The notes under the pieces were generated by a model that worked only from the letters and a program-made list of their open reading frames with translations, was not told where the DNA came from and did not search any database. The translations under genes were made by a program, and so were the position numbers. Below, one piece after another: positions 8,701 through 17,595 of a DNA stretch of 38,120 nucleotides. This DNA comes from an uncultured Alphaproteobacteria bacterium. Its GTDB lineage: Bacteria > Pseudomonadota > Alphaproteobacteria > CAAHEQ01 > UBA3637. The stretch is taken from the NCBI GenBank assembly GCA_944392125.1, contig CALXVP010000014.1, positions 1-38,120 of the forward strand, written 5' to 3'. Within the stretch, counting starts at the first letter, position 1. Each line of letters begins with the position of its first letter.

Positions 8701-11155
8701 TCTTCGTTGTCCCGCTGATGGTGATAGCTTCGGCCGAGTCATATACATCTTTGAGCCATTTATCATAATCATCAAACACGGTACCAAGCAGTGGCGTCGG
8801 TAAATTGCCATTATAGAGATATTTCTCATAACTGGCCGCGAATTTCTCATGTTGCGCCCGTGAAAACCCGTTTGACCATTTGGGCTCTCCCAGATAATCA
8901 ACAATTGGTTGATAAAACGTATTGAGATAAGTTTCCGAGGCTTGCCCGCTGTTCACGTATGCCGTTATATTATCAAGCCAGTAATGTGCAAACTCATGCG
9001 GTAAAGAGGCCGGTGTCGCGTCTTGCAAGAGTTTTATTACATGGGAATTCCGGTCATAAAAGGCGCGCTTAACGGAGCGGGGGTTGTGTCCTAAAATATT
9101 TTCATTTTCCCTATTGACATCCTCACCGACTTGTGGTATATTGAAATTAAGAGAGGGATGGTCTGCAAAGGTGCGTTTGCCCGGCAGCATCCCTCTCTTT
9201 ACATGCACATTATATAAATCAAGCAAGTTCGGGTCTTGTCCTTTTACTTGTTCTGTCGTTAAAGAAACCCTATAATCTTGATTATTAATCCGTACCGGCG
9301 AATCAAAATATACATATTGTTCAACTTTTGATTTATGTTCAAGTGTTTGTTTTCTTGTATTATGGTTTAAATCAACTGTTCCATCTTTATTATTTTTAAC
9401 AGCATTATTGATAATTTTCTCAAGTGTGAGTAAGGCTGTATCATGTTGTTCTTTTTGCCGACCTTTTAATTTGGTATTCGAACGTACCACATGAGCCTTA
9501 TTTTCTTTTGTCACTTGCACCTGCAAGGGTTTTGTCGCTGTCTCCATTCCCCCTTTTTTTATCAGGTCGTTCAAGTATTCTTCAACATGTTGTGCTGTTT
9601 GTTCCGGCGTCTTGCCTCGTACGTTGCTGAACGTTTCTGTTAAATCTATTGGATTCCCCAGTCCCATATCTTCCTGATATAAAATATTTTCATTTTCCTT
9701 ATTGACATGGTCGCTATTATTATTTGTTTTCGGGGTGTTTGTTGTTGATGTTGTTGTCTCATCTGTTTGTCCGGCTGGTAGTTTATTACCACTTTCTTTC
9801 GTTGTGTTATCGGATGAGCCTTTTGTGTCTTCCAGTTGAAACGCCCCATTGCCCACATATTTTATTTCTTTGGCATTAATAACGTTTTCCACACTTGTAT
9901 TGCGTTTCACTGATTCGGCTATTGCCTCATCACTAAACCGACGGGCTGTATCTGAAAGCAGTTGTGCTTTCTGCGTTTCATTTAAATCAACATAGGCTCC
10001 GGCATCATCAGCGGCTTTTGCAATAGCCCCATATAAAGCATCATAGATTTCCCCGTGCTTATTGCGTAATTGTTCCGAATAATCAACAGCCTTTACTGCC
10101 GCCGTTTGCCCATCAATCATCTGTTTTTGCACAAATGCATCGGCAAAACGTTCTTTTTCGGTTTCTGTCATATCCGTTTGGGATAAACCATCAATAATAT
10201 TTTGTTTCGCTTTCCGCCGATAATAGATGTTTCCGGCTGTCCCAATAGGGGCAGCAATCGCCATGGCATAAAACGCTCCTTTTATGTTTTGTTCAAAAGC
10301 GTCTTTCAGTTCTGCGTCATTTTCAAACCGATTCAGTAATGAATCATAATAAATATCAGAAACACCTTGTAAGGCTTCCGTTATTCCCTCTGAAACACCG
10401 GCTTTTAAACCGACTTCACCTGCTGCAAGCACTTTATTAAAGGCTGTCGGACTATTCAATTTTTTTAATTTTTGAGCGATTTTAATCTGTTCAAATACAC
10501 CACCCACTTTTTCTAAAGCGGCGTTTGTCACACCCCGAAAAGCATTTAAAGTAAGTTCGTTTTCCGGTTGTCCTAAAAATTCTTCTAATTGACCGCGTTT
10601 AGCCGCCGTCATAATTCCCTCTGCTTCCGCCCCGCCAAAAGATTGAGCTCCCACAATAATAACGGGACCAACTCCGCCGGTCGCATAAGCAATCGGAATT
10701 TGAGGTAAATATTGCACAGCGGCATTAATAATACCTTGCGATGTACTGTTTTCCACTTGCGGGGGTAAATATGTTTTGTTTTCTTCATATTCTTTACGGC
10801 GTATTTCTAAATCCCTTAAAGCGGCTTGTTGCAATGCTTTCCCGGATTCTATCCATTCATCGGCAGAATCTGAATCGGCAAAATGTTTTCCATACGCTAC
10901 TTTTGCTTGCCCATATGCAACTTCAAACCCTTTCATTGCTTCATACGAGGATTGATAAAAGTCTTCCCCTGCTCGCATTATACGATTAACAGCACCACCA
11001 CCATAACCGGTTTGAGACACGTCATACGGTTTTGGTTTCGGCCGCCCTTTTTCGTAATCAAAATCACTTTTATAAATCGTTCCCATTTCAGCGGAACTAA
11101 ATGTTTTTATATCGCCCGGCAAAATATCTTTGTCGTCATTTACAAAAATAACCAT
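5720..11155 (-). CDS. Giant internal virion / polyvalent protein (gp16 position) with HEXXH motif
   Basis: The 1811-residue protein lies where T7 encodes internal virion protein gp16, after gp14-like and gp15-like genes, so it is probably ejected with the DNA. There is no N-terminal transglycosylase motif like that of T7 gp16. Residues about 545-665 (HVVRSNTKLK, then VYFDSPVRINNQDYRVSL) resemble nuclease-like domains of large polyvalent phage proteins. H720-E721-F-A-H724 is an HEXXH metallopeptidase signature. A Gln/Glu/Ala-rich linker follows (about 860-980). The C-terminal third (SSPATYVMNG, MFPFVKTPAN, a hydrophobic helix near 1515) resembles the LPD38 class. The motif VN-K/R-ENENIL occurs twice, near 488 and 684. 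Start: ATG at 11155 behind AAGGA. Confidence 0.72.
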   Translation of the reverse strand: MVIFVNDDKDILPGDIKTFSSAEMGTIYKSDFDYEKGRPKPKPYDVSQTGYGGGAVNRIMRAGEDFYQSSYEAMKGFEVAYGQAKVAYGKHFADSDSADEWIESGKALQQAALRDLEIRRKEYEENKTYLPPQVENSTSQGIINAAVQYLPQIPIAYATGGVGPVIIVGAQSFGGAEAEGIMTAAKRGQLEEFLGQPENELTLNAFRGVTNAALEKVGGVFEQIKIAQKLKKLNSPTAFNKVLAAGEVGLKAGVSEGITEALQGVSDIYYDSLLNRFENDAELKDAFEQNIKGAFYAMAIAAPIGTAGNIYYRRKAKQNIIDGLSQTDMTETEKERFADAFVQKQMIDGQTAAVKAVDYSEQLRNKHGEIYDALYGAIAKAADDAGAYVDLNETQKAQLLSDTARRFSDEAIAESVKRNTSVENVINAKEIKYVGNGAFQLEDTKGSSDNTTKESGNKLPAGQTDETTTSTTNTPKTNNNSDHVNKENENILYQEDMGLGNPIDLTETFSNVRGKTPEQTAQHVEEYLNDLIKKGGMETATKPLQVQVTKENKAHVVRSNTKLKGRQKEQHDTALLTLEKIINNAVKNNKDGTVDLNHNTRKQTLEHKSKVEQYVYFDSPVRINNQDYRVSLTTEQVKGQDPNLLDLYNVHVKRGMLPGKRTFADHPSLNFNIPQVGEDVNRENENILGHNPRSVKRAFYDRNSHVIKLLQDATPASLPHEFAHYWLDNITAYVNSGQASETYLNTFYQPIVDYLGEPKWSNGFSRAQHEKFAASYEKYLYNGNLPTPLLGTVFDDYDKWLKDVYDSAEAITISGTTKKPVLTPEIIAFFRSMTTGKLETAPALNAIAKQAENQQIAKEAVETEAEARAYVQAETEAFNTTSESSTDPAIDVQNALRTIDAQTQAEAKAETETQAKAELPAPIETQAETSSESKQKATIQPIQGPGETAGTRYYERVKERLGLTDSNPDSNPTRNRMRNADEQAKAAALWRTNPERAQQILDSGDMSNEVLRNALYTEYQKIMLASGNINAWHESVQQQSWEATRAGQEMQYLRGAANDITNPAYWVRQTESNLTDALANKMSTVLSGDPNKSRPQQLALELDKDIQVLTQKILDVDPKDRNKLFQEELTRLQKKYAGNQQNKVKQVVLPEFSAEKQGRKYIEKQAQKLIERKTKEAIGIALTAEQTNTIVQKAQTIDKLFKKTDALGLPDVDFFKAVKDLENYVNGIMPSGAIKVLTSIIGRAGMLSSPATYVMNGVSNAVNLVDTTLTHRLKNIMTGHTNDTIVDKNLVDAYKQKIKDVFWETGQDITLMDSFVDDILYRGEKLRTHAQGAGFIRWLGRAAEKLVFQRMMSHPDTVFRARTYFTNILNNEATQQAYQEGLTGDTAKQRANSLFIEATHLQPQSEEARMIRQKARAESLYATFQQDSLLSETLLGLREKINKGLDTVGLGGAADAMFPFVKTPANVIDSGLDALFGPFRNPKNLIGAIQDKRAGLTDQESKRIDKAVRSTAHMIPGWILAILAVSLLDDDDYIPDYLSLSAKDRKIIQEKAGAFGAIKVGNYWMNTDYLGSLEIPLTAFLEYKNANAVWDNLRSMAGGVITKAIDTPVIREIADTIEALKQVPGGRAKIDDVLTNSLGNYITAAVPNILNTLAKSLDDYERDTERDVWKKIEAKIPGFRESLKPKTSEITGKPIQTQHWLITTLFGSRVHTDSKDPAVNMYYQQYKAGETPTTSDITKRGQLSLLSESDKSKIRKRFTKEFTAEQRRIQRLKLDAEDKKEALNKARQQIIAGIKKDFKKKIDAAKKRKGK
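9114..9199 (+). ncRNA. Candidate antisense small RNA inside the giant virion gene
   Basis: On the strand opposite the virion gene, TTGACA (9114-9119) and TATATT (9137-9142) are 17 bp apart. Seven bases on, a perfect 12-bp stem begins (9149-9160 with 9188-9199) enclosing an inner GCAAA/TTTGC stem. The predicted transcript start is the first base of the stem. Only three U follow the stem, so the end of the RNA is uncertain. Chance in an AT-rich gene is possible. Confidence 0.35.
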
Positions 11156-11165
11156 TCATGTTTCC

Positions 11166-13145
11166 TTATTTTATTTTTTCGGCATAATAATTATCAACAC
11201 CAATCCCAACCAATCGAGCCGGGATACCGCCATTTGTAATAATAATATCGCCCACTTGCTTTCCTTGTATTTCCGGATGCTTAATTTCTAAAAGAGCCCG
11301 ATTGCCGTCATCAATCGCTTTATAGGCCGCCTCTCTATCGCCGGTTCTTGCCGCTTGATAAACAGCATTAAACGTTTTTGCGCTGATTTCACTGATTCGT
11401 TTATCTGTTAATCCGGTATATGTCGGGATTCTTTCTTCACGCCCGATTAATTTTGTACTTCCTGGTTCGTCTAACTGAATTGTAATTTTTCTCTTTGGTT
11501 TTGATTCGCGAGCTTCTTCCAGTTGGTTGCGAAATGCAAGTCTTATCCATCTATCAAGCCATGTCGAACCCTGTTCATCCAATATAGAATCATATATTTT
11601 TTTTACACGCCCATCAATATAATTGTCGTTATAATATTCTTGAACCTGGTTTAAATAATCGTCTCGTTCTTCATCGGTTAAATAACCGCCGTTTTCCGCT
11701 GAATTATTATGTATAGCCACTATCGCTCTTAATGTCGCATTTTTAAAATCATTTTGTCCGTTATCTGTATCAAAATCATAAGAACTATTTATTAAGTTGT
11801 TTATTTCATCTTTCACATACGTAATAGCATCTTCATTGTTCTCTTCAGGAGCGGCATGGATAAATTCATCCCATTCTTCTTGTTCAGATGCTTCTTCTTC
11901 CCGTTTGGCTTTATCAGTATTATAGGCTTCATCACCCATAATGCTTTTCAGTTCTTGTTCGCCTGATTCAAGCGTGCCTGTTTCCCCCAGTTCGCCGATA
12001 GTTTCACTATCGCCTGAAACAGGCGCATTTTCATCAAATGCTCCTCTATCCGGGAAATCCTCCATCAAACCCGCCATTTTAATACTTCTATTAATACGGG
12101 CTTTTTCTTCTTTTTGTGCCTGTTTTTCTTCTTCGGCTTTGCGTTCCTTTTCTTCTTGCGCTAAAACCTTTGATGTTTTTTCGTCGCTCAAATAATAATT
12201 TCCCGTTTCAAAATTGTATTTGAATCGACGCCCTGTTTCTGCTTCGATTTTGTCCCTGTAAGCTTGCTCTTGCTTTTCTTTGTCAAAGGCGTCTTTAACA
12301 GCACTTTTCTCTTCCTTTTGACGCTCTTTTTCCGCCCGGCGCGCTTCTGTTAATAATCGCCTGGCTTCTGTTGCATTCTCTTTAGCTTGCCGGATTGCCT
12401 CCTTACGGGCTTTTTCTCGTTCAGCTTTTTGGGCTTTTTTTAAACTGCGTTTAAGTCCGATTAATTTTTCGCCGCCCACTTTTTGTTCAAAAACTTTATC
12501 ATTCAATAAAGCTTCTGCTCCGGCGGGGTTATCGTCTATCATACCCTGGGCAAACTGCGCCAGATACATCTTTTTCATTTTTTCAATTGCTTCTCCGGCT
12601 TTTTCGGTGCCGAGATATTTGTTTGCCGCCGGAATCAATGATGCCATGTTCTGTTCAAATACCTGTTCAGCCGTTGCATAATCACCCGTGTTTCCGGCGT
12701 CATAAGCGTCCATCATCAGCCCGTCTGCAATTCGTTTCATGTCGTTTTCTAAATTAACGCCATTCTGCTTGAATCGCCAGACGTCATTGTCCGTATTCAA
12801 TAGTTTTGTCAATTCACGGGCTTTTTGGTTAAATGCGCCGCGATAAAACGGATTAATATTTGTTCGCTGTTCATCATAAACGGTATTCACATATGCGTCA
12901 AATTCTTGTTTAAATGCCGGGTCATCCGGATTCGATTCATATTTGTTGCGTAATTCCAGTTCTTTAAGTTTAATTTTATTTTTGGCGTCTGACAAACTCG
13001 CCGTTATTTTCACGTTTTGAATGTCATCCATCACATTGCCAATTTGACTCAATCCGTTTCCAACACCTTTTGCATAAGCGTCTAAAGAACTTTGCTTATG
13101 CACTGTATCATAATACTGTCTGTTTGTTGTTGGTATTTGTACCAT
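11166..13145 (-). CDS. Internal virion protein, gp15-like position
   Basis: The 659-residue, mostly helical, highly charged protein lies between the gp14-like and giant gp16-like genes, the slot of T7 gp15, an inner-core and ejection protein that forms part of the DNA channel. The N-terminal 250 residues (IPTTNRQYYDTVHKQSSLDAY and following helices) look like the core domain. Residues about 245-350 are a long Lys/Glu/Arg coiled coil, followed by an acidic stretch and a globular C-terminal part. The assignment rests on gene order and composition, not on a diagnostic motif. A nested inverted repeat lies inside it at 11976-12024. Confidence 0.6.
   Translation of the reverse strand: MVQIPTTNRQYYDTVHKQSSLDAYAKGVGNGLSQIGNVMDDIQNVKITASLSDAKNKIKLKELELRNKYESNPDDPAFKQEFDAYVNTVYDEQRTNINPFYRGAFNQKARELTKLLNTDNDVWRFKQNGVNLENDMKRIADGLMMDAYDAGNTGDYATAEQVFEQNMASLIPAANKYLGTEKAGEAIEKMKKMYLAQFAQGMIDDNPAGAEALLNDKVFEQKVGGEKLIGLKRSLKKAQKAEREKARKEAIRQAKENATEARRLLTEARRAEKERQKEEKSAVKDAFDKEKQEQAYRDKIEAETGRRFKYNFETGNYYLSDEKTSKVLAQEEKERKAEEEKQAQKEEKARINRSIKMAGLMEDFPDRGAFDENAPVSGDSETIGELGETGTLESGEQELKSIMGDEAYNTDKAKREEEASEQEEWDEFIHAAPEENNEDAITYVKDEINNLINSSYDFDTDNGQNDFKNATLRAIVAIHNNSAENGGYLTDEERDDYLNQVQEYYNDNYIDGRVKKIYDSILDEQGSTWLDRWIRLAFRNQLEEARESKPKRKITIQLDEPGSTKLIGREERIPTYTGLTDKRISEISAKTFNAVYQAARTGDREAAYKAIDDGNRALLEIKHPEIQGKQVGDIIITNGGIPARLVGIGVDNYYAEKIK
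11976..12024. repeat. Nested inverted repeat inside the gp15-like gene
   Basis: An outer 9-bp perfect repeat (11976-11984 with 12016-12024, GCCTGTTTC/GAAACAGGC) encloses an inner 6-bp one (11996-12001 with 12007-12012, CGATAG/CTATCG). There is no U run on either strand, so it is not an intrinsic terminator. Its role is unknown. Confidence 0.5.
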
Positions 13146-13159
13146 TATTCTATACTCCT

Positions 13160-13558
13160 TTAAGAACCTAAATTATCCGATCCAATCCCTAAGCCGTATA
13201 AACTGCTGCCGATTTTCGCCGCACTTCCCAGCAATCCGCCCAATAATCGGGCACGGGCTTGTGTCATTTGATTCTTGATTTGTTTTTGATAACCGGATTG
13301 TATGGCTGCAATATCTTCTAATCCGGTATTATATGTATCTTGCATAACGGCTTGCGGCGTTCCCTCTAATTCTAATCCCGCACGAACATATGCATTTTTT
13401 TGTGCCGCTCCTAATTGAACAATTTGTTTCGCCCGATTAAAGGCTTTCAGTTCTCCTTCTGCCGCTGTCCAACGCGCATTGCTTTTAGCCGCATTATATC
13501 CGCCGATTGAAGAAAACGCGCTTGCTACCCCCGAAAATAATCCACCCAATCCACTCAT
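13160..13558 (-). CDS. Internal virion protein, T7 gp14-like
   Basis: The 132-residue protein starts with a Gly/Ser/Ala-rich hydrophobic segment (GLGGLFSGVASAFSSIGGY), then a long amphipathic helix (AAKSNARWTAAEGELKAFNRA, followed by AAQKNAYVRAGLELEGTP), and ends in a second Gly/Leu-rich hydrophobic segment. This is the pattern of the virion-core family that includes T7 gp14, which inserts in the outer membrane during ejection. Its start overlaps the stop of tail tubular protein B as ATGA, behind TAGGAGT. Confidence 0.75.
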   Translation of the reverse strand: MSGLGGLFSGVASAFSSIGGYNAAKSNARWTAAEGELKAFNRAKQIVQLGAAQKNAYVRAGLELEGTPQAVMQDTYNTGLEDIAAIQSGYQKQIKNQMTQARARLLGGLLGSAAKIGSSLYGLGIGSDNLGS

Positions 13559-16434
13559 GGCATACTCCTATAGGTTGCTTCACATTGAAGCATTGTTAAA
13601 CAAAACGGCGCCGGTATCGGCTGTTCTAAATAAATTCGTTTGGTTTTTGATGATTTATCCAAGCAAACAATCCGAATGTCCTCATTCATCAATGCCGGCG
13701 GTAAATCATATAAATCAGTTGTTTTAAAATCATGAATCGGGTGTAAATCCTGTTTATCCGTCCCTATGCAACCACCCGCTGAATCAACAAATCGCATAGT
13801 AAATGTACAAACATTCTTGTTTGCAACTTGTGTTTGCGCATCCGTTCCTAAATTAAACGTATAAGCATAACAATCATATGCATATCCAATCCATACAACA
13901 CTTGCAAAACGCCCTAAATCAATCGTGCCGTTTTGCACAAGTTTTTGGCCAATATATCCGCCGTCGGCAACCACAGAGATAAATTCACCCTCAAAATCAT
14001 CTAATCCTGATATATTTTGAAACGATAAATACCACTCCCCTGTATAAGTACCGTGAACTGTTATAAAATCAGAACATCGGTTTGCAATGCAAAAAGAATT
14101 GCTTATTGCTTTAATTTCAAAAGTGCCTCTTTCCCAACCGTTCGTTTTGATGATGATATGTTTCCCTTCATCTTCGCTTTTGAGTTGTCTCAATGTATCA
14201 AAAGTTATCTCATACCTTTGTATTTTAAAATAATTTAGATGGTTTAATACGTAATCAACCACACCGCTTGTCCCATCCGCTGATAAATCACGTAAAACAG
14301 CAATCGGATAAGAGCATTCAACAAATCGCTGCCCATCATAATATAAGATGTTTTGTTCATCACAAACATAATAAATGATGTGTTCTTCGGGTTTATTCGG
14401 TCGTTTTTCAACAACAGCCGGCGTACCAAAACAAAGTTGCATATCGATTGTTTTCGCCACACAAACCACCGGTCGCCATAACTTAACCCCGATATTCAGA
14501 GATAGCGTTCTCTCTTCATCAAGTGTCTGATATTCATATCCGCCACGATAATCAGGGAATGCAACTGTAATTTCCCCGCTTAAAATAAGATTCGTTTGGC
14601 TTATTGTTAAATTATTTGTCTGGACTTCCTGATTAAATCCCGGCGTTGTTTCTGCTGTCGGGGATGGGAAGACGCTTATCCCGCCTGTGCGTAAATCCTG
14701 ATAACGTGAGGCGTTGTCTAAATAACAAGCCTCTTTCAATTCTTCGGCAACTAAGCGACGATTATCCGGTTGTGTTAAAGTAATTTCATCGGTTAAACGT
14801 AATAAAACATAAGTCTCATCTTTTTGAACCGATATAAACAAGTCTTTTTTCCCGTCCGGGCGGGTGATTGTTTCCATATCATTCACAAATCCCGTTGTTT
14901 CAATCGGGAAAAATCCGCTGATATTTTCGCTTTTGTTTTGCACATAAGAACAAAGCGTCCCATCTTCAAACAAAATATAAATTAAATCGTTATCATCTTT
15001 TTTGTATGTTATTCGCTTAATAATACCTTTTGTGACGTCGAGTGCCACTAATGTTGTGTCTTTTGATATAAATGATTCAGTAAGCAAATCATAACTATAC
15101 GCATATAATCGTCTGCCGTCGAGTGACGCATAAAATAATAATCCGTCTTTGAGTTCGGGGTAAACAGCCCGTGTGCCACATTTATCTGCCAAATCAGCAT
15201 TAACGTTTGTTGAGCTGATTGACCCGCCGGAACCGTTGATTGTTGAAATCCCCTCTGCATTACCGGCATTTAAGGTATTTTTGCCACCATATAACCAAAC
15301 AATCGGATCGGAAATCTCTGATAACGTGAGTTGCAATGGGTCATCATCATCAATATCTGATTCAGGTATCGTAAAGTTCTGATAATTAGCTGTTTCACTC
15401 GCACAAACTGTGACTGGTTTTTTACTAAACCCACCCAGCCAAAGTCGGCCACCATAAAAAGCACAGGCGCGCGGATTGCCAAATGTCTCATAATCAATGC
15501 CGGTTGTTGTCGCGTCTGCCACCGTAAAACTATCGGCAGATGTACGGGTAATTGTTTTCGGCTTTATTGACTCACTCGTTAAATACATCACATCGGCATT
15601 CTGACAAAACATCATCTGTTGTGCGTCATCGTAAGATATGCCTGTTTTTATAGATGTTTTTTCTTCAACCGATTCAGTCATATGAAACCGAGCCCGCAAC
15701 AACCCAACACGTCCTTGCGTATTATATCCGTCCTTTTGCGTGTTATATTCATAAATATAGAGTCGCCAGTATTGATATGGTGTTGTGTTTTTATCCATTC
15801 GAACAGAATAAACACTGCTTTGATTGTCAACTGAACGCGTTTGTACACCTAAAAATGTCCAATTTACCCCATCGTTAGAACCGGCAATTTCCCATTTGGT
15901 CGGGAAATATTTTGTCCCAATCGATTCAAAGGCGGTCGTATATAAATCATATTGAAATAAATAAACTGGGCTTGTTCTCTTTTGTTGTATCCAATAGGTT
16001 GCCCAGGCCGAGTGGTTTTCACCTGATTGATTAAAAACAAGGTAGGCATTATCGCTTTGCCTTGAATCGGATATTTCAATTCCGTCTGCAGATGTGTTGC
16101 TTGTAAATTCGGTCGGGTCATTTATTTCCGTATAACCATTAACCGGGCCAAATTTCCCTGCTGAATCATACGTATAGAATTGCGCCTTATTTTCTTGCAA
16201 CAGCATTAAATAGGTTTGGTCTTTATTAAACCGAAACTCTTTTAATACGGAGGGCTGAATCGTTGCAATATATTCAAACCCTGTTCTGTTTTTTAAACAG
16301 CCTTTAACGCTTGTATAAAAATTACGGCACTTTGCGAATCCTTTACGGTAAACAGGTAAATCAAATCGTCCAGCCATATCTCTGTCAATTTGTCCCACCG
16401 TAAAATTATTCCACACGCTGATTGCTTTATTCAT
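13555..16434 (-). CDS. Tail tubular protein B (T7 gp12-like nozzle)
   Basis: This 959-residue beta-rich protein directly follows tail tubular protein A, with a TAATG overlap, as in T7-like phages. T7 gp12 forms the tail nozzle and has a beta-propeller core. The N-terminus (NNFTVGQIDRDMAGRFDLPVY, then CRNFYTSVKGCLKNRTGFEYI) matches the nozzle pattern of a sample-independent start followed by a strand-rich body, and the mid-region RACAFYGGRLWLGG is typical of this family. It is longer than T7 gp12 (794 residues). The extra length includes an F5/8-type-looking stretch around residues 110-240 (WATYWIQQ, KWEIAGSNDGVNWTFLG, YQYWRLYIYEY), possibly a carbohydrate-binding insertion. Confidence 0.82.
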   Translation of the reverse strand: MNKAISVWNNFTVGQIDRDMAGRFDLPVYRKGFAKCRNFYTSVKGCLKNRTGFEYIATIQPSVLKEFRFNKDQTYLMLLQENKAQFYTYDSAGKFGPVNGYTEINDPTEFTSNTSADGIEISDSRQSDNAYLVFNQSGENHSAWATYWIQQKRTSPVYLFQYDLYTTAFESIGTKYFPTKWEIAGSNDGVNWTFLGVQTRSVDNQSSVYSVRMDKNTTPYQYWRLYIYEYNTQKDGYNTQGRVGLLRARFHMTESVEEKTSIKTGISYDDAQQMMFCQNADVMYLTSESIKPKTITRTSADSFTVADATTTGIDYETFGNPRACAFYGGRLWLGGFSKKPVTVCASETANYQNFTIPESDIDDDDPLQLTLSEISDPIVWLYGGKNTLNAGNAEGISTINGSGGSISSTNVNADLADKCGTRAVYPELKDGLLFYASLDGRRLYAYSYDLLTESFISKDTTLVALDVTKGIIKRITYKKDDNDLIYILFEDGTLCSYVQNKSENISGFFPIETTGFVNDMETITRPDGKKDLFISVQKDETYVLLRLTDEITLTQPDNRRLVAEELKEACYLDNASRYQDLRTGGISVFPSPTAETTPGFNQEVQTNNLTISQTNLILSGEITVAFPDYRGGYEYQTLDEERTLSLNIGVKLWRPVVCVAKTIDMQLCFGTPAVVEKRPNKPEEHIIYYVCDEQNILYYDGQRFVECSYPIAVLRDLSADGTSGVVDYVLNHLNYFKIQRYEITFDTLRQLKSEDEGKHIIIKTNGWERGTFEIKAISNSFCIANRCSDFITVHGTYTGEWYLSFQNISGLDDFEGEFISVVADGGYIGQKLVQNGTIDLGRFASVVWIGYAYDCYAYTFNLGTDAQTQVANKNVCTFTMRFVDSAGGCIGTDKQDLHPIHDFKTTDLYDLPPALMNEDIRIVCLDKSSKTKRIYLEQPIPAPFCLTMLQCEATYRSMP

Positions 16435-17039
16435 TACTTTTTGCCCCCAAAATGATATGTCCAGCCTGTCCGGTCATATTTTGTATGAGAGATACGAATC
16501 GGTTTATTTTCTTGCGAATCAATGCCACAAAATTCAATTCGTTTTTGCGTAATGATTTGTTGAATATATTTTAACATCTCAACATTGTCTGATATTTCAG
16601 AACAAATATTGTATGCCAATTCAAACGAGAGTAAATCCACAAAATCAGGCGGATAAAGCGTTGTATTTTGTTCGTCCCGGATATATCGAACGGGGATGCC
16701 TTTCTCAAAGAAAGCATCGCAACATAAATATTTGCCTTCCACCGAATAATCGTTTTTTTGACGACAAAGATTTCCGATGCCGAGTATTTTCAAGCAATCA
16801 GGACGATAGAGATAGGCATTTTGATATCCGAATTCAGGTACAAAATCAGCCTTGGCCCAAATTTCCCGCCGAATTGCGAATGAAGGCATTGTCCGACGCA
16901 ACGTTGTTTGTCTGGTTATGTCATACCATTTTTTCAAGATTTTTTCTTCCGGTGAACGCGGTGTGTCCAGCGTTTCAATCGTTGCCTTATTTCCTAATCT
17001 ACTCAACGCTAAATTGCAAATTTCTATCTTTGTTGTCAT
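16434..17039 (-). CDS. Tail tubular protein A (T7 gp11-like adaptor)
   Basis: The 201-residue protein has the N-terminal signature of the family: IEICNLALSRLGNKATIETLD, then a residue stretch ending in LRRTMPSFAIRREIW. T7 gp11 makes the ring that joins the portal to the nozzle. It lies between the capsid-region terminator and tail tubular protein B, the standard order. No unusual feature is seen. Confidence 0.88.
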   Translation of the reverse strand: MTTKIEICNLALSRLGNKATIETLDTPRSPEEKILKKWYDITRQTTLRRTMPSFAIRREIWAKADFVPEFGYQNAYLYRPDCLKILGIGNLCRQKNDYSVEGKYLCCDAFFEKGIPVRYIRDEQNTTLYPPDFVDLLSFELAYNICSEISDNVEMLKYIQQIITQKRIEFCGIDSQENKPIRISHTKYDRTGWTYHFGGKK

Positions 17040-17069
17040 TTTTTAATTGACCTTTAAATTGTCGTTATT

Positions 17070-17099
17070 AAAAAAGCGGGCGAGGCAAACACCCCGCCC
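17070..17099 (-). terminator. Intrinsic terminator after the capsid region
   Basis: On the minus strand a GC-rich stem (17095-17099 with 17078-17082, extended by GG/CC pairs across one mismatch) is followed by a six-U run (17070-17075). It sits between the capsid/decoration genes and the tail genes, the same place as the T7 Tphi terminator, where partial termination raises capsid mRNA relative to tail mRNA. Confidence 0.8.
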
Positions 17100-17106
17100 A
17101 TTTGAA

Positions 17107-17580
17107 CTAATCCTCATAAATTAATTCTAAATACAGCGTTGCCGCCGCAGACGTGTTTTGTGTGAGGCAAACCTCATATCCGCCTGTCGGCGCAGCTGTG
17201 TTTGATACGCCCAACATATCCGCAATCGTTTTTGTGTGGTCATAATTTGATATGTTTTTCCCGAGCACATCATACGTATTTGCGTTTGCTGTCGCAAAAG
17301 AAACGCCGTCTGCCAATGCATCTGCGTCTAATGCAACTGTCCCATTATTGCGATAAAACCCAATATCCACATCGCTTAAACCACTTGTTGCGGCTGTCCC
17401 GCGTGGAAATCGAATCCCGCGAATAATAGCGGTCGGTTGTAATCCCCGAGCTAAAACAATCACATCTTTTGCTGTTGCTGTCGTTGTGATTTCGGCAACA
17501 ACCGTTTTAAACTGTTTCCCGGTGGAATACACGGGATTCAGCGGTTCGGCCGTATAGCCGTTTGTATCAAGTTTCGTCAT
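17107..17580 (-). CDS. Probable head decoration or capsid-accessory protein
   Basis: This 157-residue protein is Ala/Thr/Asp-rich and probably all-beta, and lies directly after the major capsid gene and before the terminator, so it is likely expressed at capsid level. Its start follows AAGGAGGAG. The position, size and composition fit a decoration protein, but I do not recognise a defined family. No signal peptide, membrane segment or Cys-rich motif is visible apart from one Cys near the C-terminus. Confidence 0.5.
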   Translation of the reverse strand: MTKLDTNGYTAEPLNPVYSTGKQFKTVVAEITTTATAKDVIVLARGLQPTAIIRGIRFPRGTAATSGLSDVDIGFYRNNGTVALDADALADGVSFATANANTYDVLGKNISNYDHTKTIADMLGVSNTAAPTGGYEVCLTQNTSAAATLYLELIYED

Positions 17581-17595
17581 TCCTTGTTCTCCTCC

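Noticed and set aside
9678..9708. Second copy of the TTGACA-containing repeat inside the giant gene as a promoter
   Set aside because: No acceptable -10 at 16-19 bp. The repeat is explained by the repeated VN-K/R-ENENIL protein motif.
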